The translations under genes were made by a program, and so were the position numbers. This document shows positions 45,721 through 54,627 of a DNA stretch of 64,000 nucleotides, piece after piece. The notes beneath the pieces are model-generated. The model had not been told where the DNA came from, did not search any database, and worked only from the letters and a program-made list of their open reading frames with translations. Numbering within the stretch: position 1 is the stretch's first letter; every line of letters begins with the position of its first letter. Origin of the DNA: Flavobacterium chungbukense (GTDB lineage Bacteria > Bacteroidota > Bacteroidia > Flavobacteriales > Flavobacteriaceae); NCBI RefSeq assembly GCF_020805785.1, contig NZ_JAJGZV010000001.1, forward strand, positions 930,001 to 994,000. Reading direction: 5' to 3'.

Positions 45721-45769
45721 AAAAATTAAAAATTAAAAATTAAAAATTAAAAATTAAAAATTAAAAATT
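45721..45769. repeat. Heptamer tandem repeat (AAAAATT) x7
   Basis: Seven exact copies of AAAAATT follow the terminator. The 7-bp unit length makes it prone to slippage; it is in non-coding DNA between convergent genes. Confidence 0.95.
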
Positions 45770-45775
45770 AAAAAA

Positions 45776-45805
45776 ATCTTAGAATCTCAGAAACTCAGAA
45801 CCTAG
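45776..45805 (-). repeat. Octamer-periodic 3' element after the gntR gene (minus strand)
   Basis: On the minus strand the gntR stop codon TAG is itself the start of the header TAGGT, and 8-bp-spaced CTGAG, CTGAG, CTAAG units follow. On the plus strand it reads ATCTTAGA, ATCTCAGA, AACTCAGA. Same family as the elements at 20802, 38942 and 60543. Confidence 0.78.
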
Positions 45806-46884
45806 ATCGAATTTCTATCAATAAAATTAAAAGGAACTTTTACCTGACCTTTTTCTTTATTCAAGATCATTCTGGCTGCCGTTTCTCCCATTATATTAAA
45901 ATCAGTCGACATTACCGTGATGCCTAATAATTCTTTTAAAGGAGTATCATTATAAGATATAACACCAATCTCTTTTCCTAGAACATATTCTTCATCCCTA
46001 ATTTGTTTTACTAAATTTACCAAATCAGATTCTTCAATTGTAATAAACAAATCTCCTTTTTTAAGAATCATATCATCATAGACTTCACTCAGAATTTCAA
46101 AGTTGATTTCATGTTCAACGCAGAATTTTCTAAATCCATGTAAAATTCTTCTTGGATAAGGATAAACGGCCTTGTCTGGATAAACTAAAATTAGTCGTTT
46201 GTATTTTGTTATTTTAGAAAGTCCTTCTTTTAGGGCATTGTAAATATCATTTTCAAAATCTTGGTAAATCTTAATTACATCATCACCAGTTCCTAATTTA
46301 ATATTATCTAAAACAACTAGTTTTTCCTGTGGAATATTTTTAATTGCGTTAACCACTTCATCTGTAAAACTCAAATGTTTTAATTCATCCGTTTTAAAAT
46401 GAGTAGTAATTACATAGTAATCATAGGCACCTTCAAATTTATCTAAAATGTTTAAAAACAAAGTCTCGTCGCAATGATAGATTTGAAGATCTACATGTGC
46501 ATTGGCTCCAAGCGTATTAATGAAAGAACTGTAAGTCTTCATTTTATACGAACTCAGTTTATTGGTAAGAAATAAAATATTAACCTTAGACTCTAATTTT
46601 GTACGGGTAATGTAATAACCTTTTCCTCTAATAGAAGAAATGATTTTTCTTTCCTTTAAAATATTATATGCCTTTTCGACTGTATCGCGAGACATATAAA
46701 ATTCTTCACTAAAACTATTTATAGAAGGAATTTTTTGATTGATTTTCAAATTTCCGTTGGCGATGTTCTGAAGAATAGAGTCAACAATCTGTTTGTATTT
46801 GGGAACTCTTGAATCTTCATCTATTTTAATAAGTTTGATCATGTTCATTTGAGGAAATTTGTCTCGCATTTCAACGAAACTCAT
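45802..46884 (-). CDS. GntR-family regulator with LacI-type sensor domain (AraR-like architecture), probable rhamnose regulator
   Basis: This is a 360-residue regulator. A GntR winged HTH (about residues 20-95: VPKYKQIVDSILQNIANGNL, FYMSRDTVEKAYNILKERKI, RGKGYYI) is joined to a periplasmic-binding-protein-like sensor (about 100-350). This combination is that of AraR-type sugar repressors. The start at 46884 gives an N-terminal MSFVEMRDKFPQ that may be too long; an ATG at 46848 gives MNMIKLIKIDED and looks more natural. Being divergent from rhaT and next to all rhamnose genes, it is probably their regulator, with L-rhamnose or a phosphorylated intermediate as inducer. Confidence 0.88.
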   Translation of the reverse strand: MSFVEMRDKFPQMNMIKLIKIDEDSRVPKYKQIVDSILQNIANGNLKINQKIPSINSFSEEFYMSRDTVEKAYNILKERKIISSIRGKGYYITRTKLESKVNILFLTNKLSSYKMKTYSSFINTLGANAHVDLQIYHCDETLFLNILDKFEGAYDYYVITTHFKTDELKHLSFTDEVVNAIKNIPQEKLVVLDNIKLGTGDDVIKIYQDFENDIYNALKEGLSKITKYKRLILVYPDKAVYPYPRRILHGFRKFCVEHEINFEILSEVYDDMILKKGDLFITIEESDLVNLVKQIRDEEYVLGKEIGVISYNDTPLKELLGITVMSTDFNIMGETAARMILNKEKGQVKVPFNFIDRNSI

Positions 46885-47226
46885 TTTTAATTGTAGCTTT
46901 TATCAAAAAATCTCTTGCCTAAAACATTTTTTCTGTTTTGTTTTTCGACATTTTAAAAAGAGAATCTGACAAGGCTTGTAATCTTTTTTTTATAATTTCT
47001 AAATTTTAATCAAAATGAAGAATTAATAATTGCGAAATCGATTGCTAAAATAGCCATTTTAAATTTATTTACCCAATAATTACAAGTCGTTATTTCTAAT
47101 AATCTTTAGATTTAACAAAAAATACGAAATCCGTAAAGGATAGTACAGGACAGTTTTGTTTTTTACATTCTATTATTTTACAAAACCAAATTACTATCAA
47201 ACTAACCTTAAACCAAAAACTATTAA
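46885..47226. other. Divergent regulatory region gntR / rhaT
   Basis: This 342-bp AT-rich gap must hold both promoters. A -7-like CAGTTTTG (47151-47158) lies just after TAGTACAGGA (47141-47150), an imperfect GTNC/GNAC dyad that could be a GntR site. An AATCGATT core at 47037-47044 has poor flanks. No gene is present. Confidence 0.4.
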
Positions 47227-48276
47227 ATGGAATCATTATTAGGAATCATTTTTCATTCTATCGGAGGATTTTCTTCTGGTAGTTTTTACATGCCTTTTAA
47301 AAAAGTAAAAGACTGGGCTTGGGAAAGCTATTGGCTAGTAGGAGGTTTTTTCTCTTGGCTTATTGTTCCTCCACTTGCAGCTTACTTGACAATTCCTCAT
47401 TTTGGTGAAATTATAGCAGCGTCTTCTCCATCAATTAAAACCTTTACTTATTCAATGGGATTAATTTGGGGAGTTGGAGGACTAACTTACGGTTTAGGCG
47501 TTCGTTATTTAGGAATGTCGTTAGGAAATTCGATTACGTTGGGATTCTGCTCTGCTTTTGGAGCTTTAGTTCCTTCAATATATTATGATTTTGTTCCAAC
47601 AGAAGGAAAAATTTCATTTTCTCACATGCTTACTAATACTGGTGGCCAGGTCGTTTTGTTGGGTGTGGTTGTATATCTTATCGGAATTGCTATTTCTGGA
47701 AAAGCAGGTATGCTAAAAGAGAAAGATTTTGCAGCAGGTCATGAAGATAAAGACAAAGATTTCAATTTAGTAAAAGGTCTAATTGTAGCTGTAATTTCTG
47801 GAATTTTAAGTTCTTTTTTTAATTACGGAATCGAAGCTGGAAAGCCAATGGCAGAACAAGCTGTAATAAATGGGGCTAATCCTTTATTTCAAAACAACGT
47901 GACTTATGTTGTGTTGCTTTGGGGTGGACTTACAACCAATTTTATTTGGTGTCTTTATTTGAATTTTAAGAATAGATCAATTAAAAATTATACAGATAAA
48001 TCTACTCCGATAACAAAAAACGTTTTGTTTTCTGCACTTGCTGGAACCATGTGGTTTTTACAGTTTTTCTTTTACGGAATGGGAGAAAGCAAACTAGGAA
48101 ATGGTGCTAGTTCATGGATCTTGCATATGGCAACTATCATTTTGACAGCAAATTTTTGGGGATTTTATTTGAAAGAATGGAAAGGAGTTTCTAAAAAAAC
48201 ATTAAGAACTTTTTTCTGGGGAATCGGGCTTATTATGCTAGCGATTGTTTTGGTAGGAATTGGTAACTCATTATAA
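47227..48276 (+). CDS. rhaT: L-rhamnose/proton symporter
   Basis: This is a 349-residue inner-membrane protein with about ten hydrophobic segments, close to E. coli RhaT (344). It takes up L-rhamnose with protons. Recognisable pieces are GIIFHSIGGFSSGSFYMPFK and WAWESYWLVGGFFSWLIVP at the N-terminus, GLGVRYLGMSLGNSITLGFC in the middle and a late GMGESKLGNGASSWILHMA. It is the first gene of the rhamnose set and stands 27 bp before rhaEW. Confidence 0.96.
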   Translation: MESLLGIIFHSIGGFSSGSFYMPFKKVKDWAWESYWLVGGFFSWLIVPPLAAYLTIPHFGEIIAASSPSIKTFTYSMGLIWGVGGLTYGLGVRYLGMSLGNSITLGFCSAFGALVPSIYYDFVPTEGKISFSHMLTNTGGQVVLLGVVVYLIGIAISGKAGMLKEKDFAAGHEDKDKDFNLVKGLIVAVISGILSSFFNYGIEAGKPMAEQAVINGANPLFQNNVTYVVLLWGGLTTNFIWCLYLNFKNRSIKNYTDKSTPITKNVLFSALAGTMWFLQFFFYGMGESKLGNGASSWILHMATIILTANFWGFYLKEWKGVSKKTLRTFFWGIGLIMLAIVLVGIGNSL

Positions 48277-48303
48277 ATAATACAAGAATTAATATAAACG
48301 TAT

Positions 48304-50445
48304 ATGTCGAATACAAACACAATTAATACAAATTTTAAGCATGTAAGCTACCTTTGGGATGATGCTAAAGCCGCTGCATTGGCGGGTGATGAAGTAGCGC
48401 TTTTTATTTATCGTTCTAACTTGTTAGGAGCTGATTTAAGATTAACGAATTACGGAGGAGGAAATACTTCTGTAAAAATTACGGATAAAGATCCGTTGAC
48501 GGGAGAATCTTCTGAAGTAATGTGGATTAAAGGTTCTGGTGGAGATATCGGAACATTGACAAAATCAGGTTGTGCGGCTTTGTATTTGGACAGACTTCGT
48601 AATCTTGAAAATGTTTATAGAGGAATTGAATTTGAAGATGAAATGGTAGAATTATTCAACCACTGTATTTTCGATTTAGCGTCAAAAGCGCCTTCTATCG
48701 ATACGCCTTTACATGGTTTTCTTCCATTCAAACATATCGATCACTTACATCCGGATGCTGCTATTGCTATCGCTGCAGCGAAAGATGGAAAGAAAATTAC
48801 AGAAGAATTATTCAACGGAGAAATCGGTTGGGTGGGCTGGCAGCGTCCAGGATTTGATCTTGGTCTTCAGTTAAGAGCTTGTTTAGAAGAAGCTGCTCAA
48901 AACGGAAAACAATTACGTGGTATCATGTTAGGTTCTCATGGTTTGTTTACATGGGGAGATACTGCGTTTGAAAGTTATATTAATACGCTGGAAGTAATCG
49001 AGAAATGTGCGACTTACTTAGAAGATAATTACGGAAAAAAACGTCCAGTTTTTGGAGGAAAGAAAATTGACAGTCTTCCAGAAGCAGATCGTAAATTGAA
49101 AGCTGCTAAAGTAGCACCAATCTTAAGAGGTTTCTGTTCTTCAGAACGTCAAATGATCGGACATTATACAGACGATGCAAGAGTTTTGGAATTCATTAAT
49201 TCTAATGATCTTTCAAAATTAGCTCCATTAGGAACTTCTTGTCCGGATCACTTCTTAAGAACGAAGATTAGTCCTTTGGTTTTAGAATTAGATCCAAACG
49301 AAGATTTATCAGACGTTGATGCTATCAAAGCAAAATTAACTCCTGCTTTTGAAGCATACCGTGCAATGTATAAAGACTATTACAATGCTTGTAAAAAATC
49401 AAATTCGCCAGCAATGCGTGACCCAAATCCGGTTGTGATTTTATATCCTGGAGTTGGAATGTTCACTTTTGCTAAAGATAAAACAATGGCACGTTTAGCA
49501 TCTGAGTATTATATCAATGCTGTTAACGTAATGAAAGGTGCTGAAGCAGTTTCAGAATATACTTCTTTGCCACACCAAGAAGCTTTTGATATTGAATATT
49601 GGTTATTAGAAGAAGCTAAATTACAGCGTATGCCAAAACCAAAAGCATTATCTGGAAGAGTCGCTCTTATCACAGGTTCTGCGGGTGGAATTGGAAAAGC
49701 TATCGCTAAAAAATTCGCTCAAGAAGGTGCTTGCGTTGTAATTAATGATATTAACGAAGAGCGTTTAGAAGGAGCAACTGCTGAATTTATTAAAGCTTTT
49801 GGTAAAGATGCAGTTTCTAGTACTTTATTGAATGTTACGGACGAAGTGAGTACAGAGAAAGCATTAGACGAAGCTTCTTTAGCTTTTGGTGGTGTTGATA
49901 TTGTAGTAAACAACGCTGGAATCAGTATTTCAAAATCTATCGCAGAACATACTTTAGAAGAATGGGATAGATTATACGATATCTTGGTAAAAGGACAATT
50001 TATTGTTTCTAAAGCCGGAATCGAAGTAATGCGCAAACAAGGTTTTGGAGGAGATATTGTAAATATCGTTTCTAAAAACGCAGTTGTTGCTGGTCCAAAT
50101 AACCCAGGTTATGGTTCGGCAAAAGCGGCTCAAGCGCATTTGACACGTTTAATGGCTGCTGAACTTGGAGCTGATAAAATTCGTGTAAACACAGTAAATC
50201 CTGACGCTGTAATTTCAGATTCAAACATTTGGTCTGGAGGATGGGCAGAAGGTCGTGCAAAAGCATATGGAGTTACAGTTGAAGAACTTCCGGCTTACTA
50301 TGCAAAACGTACGTTATTAAATGAAATCATATTACCTGATGATATCGCTAACGCTTGTTATGCTTTTGTTGGAGGTTTACTTGGTAAATCTACAGGAAAC
50401 GCATTAAACGTTGACGGTGGCGTAGCAATGGGCTTTTATAGATAA
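48304..50445 (+). CDS. rhaEW: Bifunctional L-rhamnulose-1-phosphate aldolase / L-lactaldehyde dehydrogenase
   Basis: This is a 713-residue fusion. The class II aldolase domain (about 1-430) contains GGGNTSVKI, TPLHGFLPFKHIDHLHPDA with metal-binding histidines, and MLGSHGLFTWG. The SDR domain (about 440-713) contains TGSAGGIG, NNAG, the Tyr-Lys pair in PGYGSAKAAQ and a final NVDGGVAMGFYR. RhaEW-type enzymes split rhamnulose-1-phosphate into DHAP and L-lactaldehyde and oxidise the aldehyde to L-lactate. That product links it to the lutABC genes 3 kb downstream. Confidence 0.94.
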   Translation: MSNTNTINTNFKHVSYLWDDAKAAALAGDEVALFIYRSNLLGADLRLTNYGGGNTSVKITDKDPLTGESSEVMWIKGSGGDIGTLTKSGCAALYLDRLRNLENVYRGIEFEDEMVELFNHCIFDLASKAPSIDTPLHGFLPFKHIDHLHPDAAIAIAAAKDGKKITEELFNGEIGWVGWQRPGFDLGLQLRACLEEAAQNGKQLRGIMLGSHGLFTWGDTAFESYINTLEVIEKCATYLEDNYGKKRPVFGGKKIDSLPEADRKLKAAKVAPILRGFCSSERQMIGHYTDDARVLEFINSNDLSKLAPLGTSCPDHFLRTKISPLVLELDPNEDLSDVDAIKAKLTPAFEAYRAMYKDYYNACKKSNSPAMRDPNPVVILYPGVGMFTFAKDKTMARLASEYYINAVNVMKGAEAVSEYTSLPHQEAFDIEYWLLEEAKLQRMPKPKALSGRVALITGSAGGIGKAIAKKFAQEGACVVINDINEERLEGATAEFIKAFGKDAVSSTLLNVTDEVSTEKALDEASLAFGGVDIVVNNAGISISKSIAEHTLEEWDRLYDILVKGQFIVSKAGIEVMRKQGFGGDIVNIVSKNAVVAGPNNPGYGSAKAAQAHLTRLMAAELGADKIRVNTVNPDAVISDSNIWSGGWAEGRAKAYGVTVEELPAYYAKRTLLNEIILPDDIANACYAFVGGLLGKSTGNALNVDGGVAMGFYR

Positions 50446-50499
50446 AGATTGTTTAGGTTTTTTATATAAGTTTGTTTAAGCAAAAGTGGTTTTTTGTGG

Positions 50500-50536
50500 T
50501 CTAGCGTTCGAATTATTTCGAACGTTAGATTTTTTT
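50500..50536 (+). terminator. Rho-independent terminator after rhaEW
   Basis: TCTAGCGTTCGAA pairs with TTCGAACGTTAGA (13 bp, one G-T pair, TTAT loop; 50500-50529), followed by a T run to 50536. Confidence 0.9.
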
Positions 50537-50677
50537 AGCCTATAACAGTTTGTTTTAAATATAGAAAACATAACAAAAAAGTGAAGTACAACCAGAGTTT
50601 AGCTGCTATAAAATTTTTAAGTTCAAATAATATTTAAAAACATAGAAATTATAGAACGCGGATAAAACGGATTTTTG

Positions 50678-50776
50678 TTTCACGCAGATTTAGACAGATT
50701 GAAGCAGATTTAATAGATTAAATCTCAAGATTAAATCTGCATTTTCTGCTAAAATCCTTTTTAAATCTGCGTGAAA
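50678..50776. repeat. Large imperfect palindrome with 10-bp internal period
   Basis: The left end TTTCACGCAGATT and the right end AAATCTGCGTGAAA are complementary. Internally CAGATT or AGATT recurs at 10-bp steps on the left, and ATCTGC-like units at 10-bp steps on the right. It is the same family as 18961-19075, but here the CACGC tips face outward. Confidence 0.8.
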
Positions 50777-50922
50777 CCAGAAATAAAAAGTGCGTCAATC
50801 AGCGTCTTCGCGATAGCGAATCCGTAAAATCAGCGTCAAAAATTTTGGTACTATGTTGTTAAAAAAATATACTAAACGTATAAAATTTATATCTTGTAAA
50901 CTCTATTAAAATATCAATAACT

Positions 50923-52197
50923 ATGTTAATCGGATCAAACCACATCGAATCTCATAACGAAGATTTAATCAAAAAACACCAGAATAAATTAGTTTTTACA
51001 GCTTCAGAAATTAATGATACAGAAGCGATTATTCAGAAATTAATCGATTTTCAAATTGCAATTCCATCTTGGGCTTTAGGAACAGGAGGAACAAGATTTG
51101 GACGTTTTGCTGGAGGAGGAGAACCTCGTTCTATTGAAGAAAAAATAGAAGATGTTGGTTTGCTTCACAAATTAAATAATGCTTCAGGAGCTATTTCACT
51201 TCATATTCCGTGGGATATTCCAACAGATTATAATGCTATCAAAACATTAGCAGGACAGCACGGATTGAAGTTTGATGCTATGAACTCGAATACTTTTCAA
51301 GATCAAGCAAGCGCGGAGCATACTTACCGTTATGGTTCTTTACAAAACGTAAACAAAGCGGTTCGTAAACAAGCAATTGCTCACAATATTGAAGTTATCA
51401 AACACGGAATCGAATTAGGGTCTGAGTCATTAACTATTTGGTTGGCAGATGGTTCTAACTTTCCAGGACAGTTAAATTTCAGAAAAGCATACCAAAATAC
51501 ATTAGAAAGTTTAGAGGAAATCTACGATGCATTGCCTTCAAACTGGAAGTTATTTTTAGAATACAAATGTGCTGAACCTAACTTTTATTCTACAACTGTA
51601 GCAGATTGGGGACAGTCTTATTCTTATGTTCAAAAATTAGGAGACAAAGCAAAAACGCTTGTTGATTTAGGACATCATTTACCAAATGCAAACATTGAAC
51701 AAATTGTTTCTATTTTATTGATGGACAATAAATTAGGAGGTTTTCACTTCAACGATTCAAAATACGGTGATGACGATTTAACAGCTGGTGCATTAAAACC
51801 ATATCAATTATTCTTGATTTTCAATGAATTAGTAGAAGGGATGGACGCCAGAGGAATGAATCATGCCAAAGATTTAGGTTGGATGATCGATGCTTCTCAC
51901 AATATCAAAGATCCGTTAGAAGATTTATTGCAATCTGTTGAAGCAATTATGATTGCTTACGCACAAGCACTTTCTGTAGACAGAAAAGCTTTAGAACAAG
52001 CGCAAGAAGAAAATGATGTAGTAAAAGCACAAGAAATTTTGCAGAATGCTTTCCGTACAGATGTTCGCGCATTAGTTGCAGAAGCTCGTCTTCGTTCTGG
52101 TTCGGCTTTAAATCCAGTAGCATTATATCGTTCGCTTCAAGTAAGACAAAATCTTATCGAAGAAAGAGGTTTAAAAACAATGGCAACGGGATTATAA
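50923..52197 (+). CDS. rhaI: L-rhamnose isomerase (RhaI type)
   Basis: This is a 424-residue TIM-barrel sugar isomerase that converts L-rhamnose to L-rhamnulose. The Pseudomonas/Bacteroidota RhaI type is recognised from AIPSWALGTGGTRFGRF, HIPWDIP, EYKCAEPNFYSTTVADWG, VDLGHHLPNANIEQIV and GGFHFNDSKYGDDDL, which carry the metal-binding Glu, Asp and His residues. It is unlike E. coli RhaA in sequence. A tandem of repeats and a terminator separates it from rhaEW, and rhaB follows after 78 bp. Confidence 0.93.
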   Translation: MLIGSNHIESHNEDLIKKHQNKLVFTASEINDTEAIIQKLIDFQIAIPSWALGTGGTRFGRFAGGGEPRSIEEKIEDVGLLHKLNNASGAISLHIPWDIPTDYNAIKTLAGQHGLKFDAMNSNTFQDQASAEHTYRYGSLQNVNKAVRKQAIAHNIEVIKHGIELGSESLTIWLADGSNFPGQLNFRKAYQNTLESLEEIYDALPSNWKLFLEYKCAEPNFYSTTVADWGQSYSYVQKLGDKAKTLVDLGHHLPNANIEQIVSILLMDNKLGGFHFNDSKYGDDDLTAGALKPYQLFLIFNELVEGMDARGMNHAKDLGWMIDASHNIKDPLEDLLQSVEAIMIAYAQALSVDRKALEQAQEENDVVKAQEILQNAFRTDVRALVAEARLRSGSALNPVALYRSLQVRQNLIEERGLKTMATGL

Positions 52198-52275
52198 TTA
52201 TAGATTATGAATTGCTAATTATAAATTGTGAGTTATAATTAGCGATTGATAATTAACATTTTACAATTTAGAAAA

Positions 52276-53637
52276 ATGAATGTAGTTGCGATTTTTGATA
52301 TTGGTAAAACAAACAAAAAGGTTTTTTTATTTAACGAAAATTATAAAATTGTCTGGGAAAAATCAGTTAATCTGAATGAAACGACAGACGAAGATGGATT
52401 TCCGTGTGAAGATATCGAAGTACTGAAAAACTGGATTTTAGATCGATTATCTGAAATAAAAGAGCTTAAAGATTATGTTTTAAAAGCCATCAATTTTAGC
52501 ACTTACGGCGCCAGTTTTGTTTACATAGACGAAAATGGAAAAGTTTTAACTCCTCTGTATAATTATCTTAAAGATTATCCAGAGGAATTAAAATCTAATT
52601 TCTATGAAAAATACAAAGGAGAAAAGAAATTTGCTGTAAAAACAGCTTCTCCAGTTTTAGGCAGTTTAAATTCGGGAATGCAGATTTACCGATTGAAAGA
52701 AGAAAAGCCCGAATTATTCGAAAAGGTAAAATACTGTCTGCACTTGCCTCAGTTTTTAAGTTTTCTTTTAACGAATGAAGCTTACGCAGATATTACGAGT
52801 ATTGGCTGTCATACGAATATGTGGAATTTCAAAAAAATGAAATACCATAAATGGCTGAAAGAAGAAAATATCTCTGAGAAAATACCGCCAATACATTTTG
52901 GAAAAGATGTCATCATGACCCGCGAAAATCTAGCGATTGGAGTTGGTCTTCATGATAGTTCATCGGCAATTATTCCATACACGATCAATTTTACAGAGCC
53001 TTTTGTTTTATTATCAACAGGAACTTGGAGCATTTCTTTAAATCCTTTTAACAATAAACCTTTAACTTTTGACGAATCGCAAAATGATTGTCTTTGTTAC
53101 ATGCAATACACCGAAAAACCAGTAAAAGCAGCGCGTTTATTTGCAGGAAATGAACATGAAGTTCAGACCAAACGTTTGGCAGAGCATTTTAATGTTCCAG
53201 TTGACACTTATAAAGAAGTATATTTTGATAAGAAAATAGTAGCCAATTTAAGAGCACTTAATTTCCAGATTATTTATCCGAAAAAATACAATTTTGATAT
53301 TCTGAAAGAATGTCCTTTTCAAAAAAGAGATCTTTCAAACTTTAAGGATTACGAAACAGCTTATCATCAATTAATGTTGGATTTGGTAGAACAGCAGGTT
53401 TTTTCTACCAATTTGGTGATTCACAACAGTCCGGTTAAAAAGATTTTTGTAGATGGAGGTTTCAGTAAAAATTCCATTTACATGAATTTATTAGCGGAAG
53501 CTTTTCCAGATGTAGAAGTTTACGCGGCTTCGATGGCTCAAGCGAGTGCATTGGGTGCGGCATTAGCAATTCATCAAAACTGGAATCCGAAACCAATTCA
53601 GAACGATTTAATTGACTTGAAATTCTATAAACATTAG
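52276..53637 (+). CDS. rhaB: Rhamnulokinase (FGGY family carbohydrate kinase)
   Basis: This is a 453-residue FGGY-type kinase. The phosphate-binding start AIFDIGKTNKKVFLF, the mid motif FSTYGASFVYIDENG and the C-terminal KIFVDGGFSKNSIYMNLLAE and ASALGAALAIHQ match the fold. The ATG at 52276 is preferred over an in-frame TTG at 52246, since family proteins start at about MNVVAIFDIG. Position among rhaT, rhaEW and rhaI makes L-rhamnulose the expected substrate. It is 95 bp upstream of lutA. Confidence 0.91.
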   Translation: MNVVAIFDIGKTNKKVFLFNENYKIVWEKSVNLNETTDEDGFPCEDIEVLKNWILDRLSEIKELKDYVLKAINFSTYGASFVYIDENGKVLTPLYNYLKDYPEELKSNFYEKYKGEKKFAVKTASPVLGSLNSGMQIYRLKEEKPELFEKVKYCLHLPQFLSFLLTNEAYADITSIGCHTNMWNFKKMKYHKWLKEENISEKIPPIHFGKDVIMTRENLAIGVGLHDSSSAIIPYTINFTEPFVLLSTGTWSISLNPFNNKPLTFDESQNDCLCYMQYTEKPVKAARLFAGNEHEVQTKRLAEHFNVPVDTYKEVYFDKKIVANLRALNFQIIYPKKYNFDILKECPFQKRDLSNFKDYETAYHQLMLDLVEQQVFSTNLVIHNSPVKKIFVDGGFSKNSIYMNLLAEAFPDVEVYAASMAQASALGAALAIHQNWNPKPIQNDLIDLKFYKH

Positions 53638-53732
53638 GTAAAAACGTTCTGTATGTTGTAAATTTGCTGAGAAACGTAATTTTTACATTTTTACAGTATA
53701 CGCCTAATGAACAACACACTAAATATTACAAT

Positions 53733-54473
53733 ATGAAAATTGGACTTTTTATACCTTGTTATGTCGACCAATTTTACCCAAAAGTAGGAATTGCAACCTA
53801 CGAATTACTTCAGAAATTAGGCTGTGATGTACATTTTCCAATGGGACAAACCTGTTGCGGACAACCTATGGCAAACAGCGGTTATGCACATTTGACAAAA
53901 GGTTGCGATGCTAATTTTATTGCCAATTTCTCTGGATTTGATTATATCGTTTGCCCTTCTGGAAGTTGCGTTTTGCATGTGAAAGACCATTTGCATGACG
54001 AAAAACAAGAAGAGAAAGCAACAGCAATTCGAAATACGGTTTACGAACTGACAGAGTTTATAACCGACGTTTTAAAAATCGATCATATCGACGGAAAATT
54101 TCCTTTTAAAGTCGGAATGCACGTAAGCTGTCACGGTCAGCGTGGATTAAAACTTTCGCAGATGTCTGAATTGAACGCGCCATTTTTCTCGAAACCTGAA
54201 CAATTATTGCACAATATAGAAGGTCTTGATTTGGTTGCTTTAACAAGAAAAGACGAATGCTGTGGTTTCGGTGGAACTTTCTGTGTAACCGAAGAAGCGG
54301 TTTCTGTAAAAATGGGACAAGATCGTATTAAAGATCACGAAAGTCATGATGTGGATTATATTACAGGAGGTGATATGTCTTGCTTAATGCATTTGGATGG
54401 AATTCTAAAAAGACAAAAAAGCAGAATCAAAACCATTCATATTGCCGAAATATTAAATTCACTCGAAAACTAA
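53733..54473 (+). CDS. lutA: L-lactate utilisation protein LutA ((Fe-S)-binding, CCG domains)
   Basis: This is a 246-residue protein with two cysteine-rich CCG domains: QTCCGQPMANSG with an upstream FIPCYVDQF, and ECCGFGGTFCV with an upstream SCHGQRG. These bind Fe-S clusters as in heterodisulfide reductase subunits. With LutB and LutC it oxidises L-lactate to pyruvate. The ATG at 53733 (MKIGLFIPC) is preferred; the frame is open further upstream without homology. It starts 95 bp after rhaB and is separated from lutB by a hairpin repeat. Confidence 0.93.
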   Translation: MKIGLFIPCYVDQFYPKVGIATYELLQKLGCDVHFPMGQTCCGQPMANSGYAHLTKGCDANFIANFSGFDYIVCPSGSCVLHVKDHLHDEKQEEKATAIRNTVYELTEFITDVLKIDHIDGKFPFKVGMHVSCHGQRGLKLSQMSELNAPFFSKPEQLLHNIEGLDLVALTRKDECCGFGGTFCVTEEAVSVKMGQDRIKDHESHDVDYITGGDMSCLMHLDGILKRQKSRIKTIHIAEILNSLEN

Positions 54474-54493
54474 TATAGATGTTGAGTATAAAA

Positions 54494-54592
54494 TTTAACC
54501 GCAAAGTGCGCAAAGTTTTACGCAAGGTTCACAAAGTTAATTTTAATCTTTGCGAACCTTGCGCTTTTTCCTTTGCGAACTTTGCGGTTAAA
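54494..54592. repeat. GCAAAG-type long hairpin between lutA and lutB
   Basis: TTTAACCGCAAAGT at the left pairs with ACTTTGCGGTTAAA at the right, and the inner CGCAAGGTTC and GAACCTTGCG also pair. Nearly the whole 99 bp can fold into one imperfect hairpin. A related element is at 61826-61977. Confidence 0.85.
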
Positions 54593-54627
54593 TAAACATT
54601 TCAAAATTGACTTTTAAATAATAGAAA

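Larger units (their letters stand above)
50446..50922. other. Intergenic region rhaEW - rhaI with terminator and 10-bp-phased palindrome
   Basis: This 477-bp gap contains a strong terminator, a large repeat element (both listed separately) and more GCG-TC-type repeats near 50790-50845 (ATCAGCGTC twice). Just before rhaI, TAAACGTATA (50873-50882) repeats a decamer also found at the rhaEW start. rhaI therefore probably has its own promoter. Confidence 0.6.

Noticed and set aside
47035..47046. AATCGATT core upstream of rhaT
   Set aside because: Only the central 8 bp match the LacI site, the flanks differ and no -7 box abuts it, so I do not assign it to the LacI regulon.
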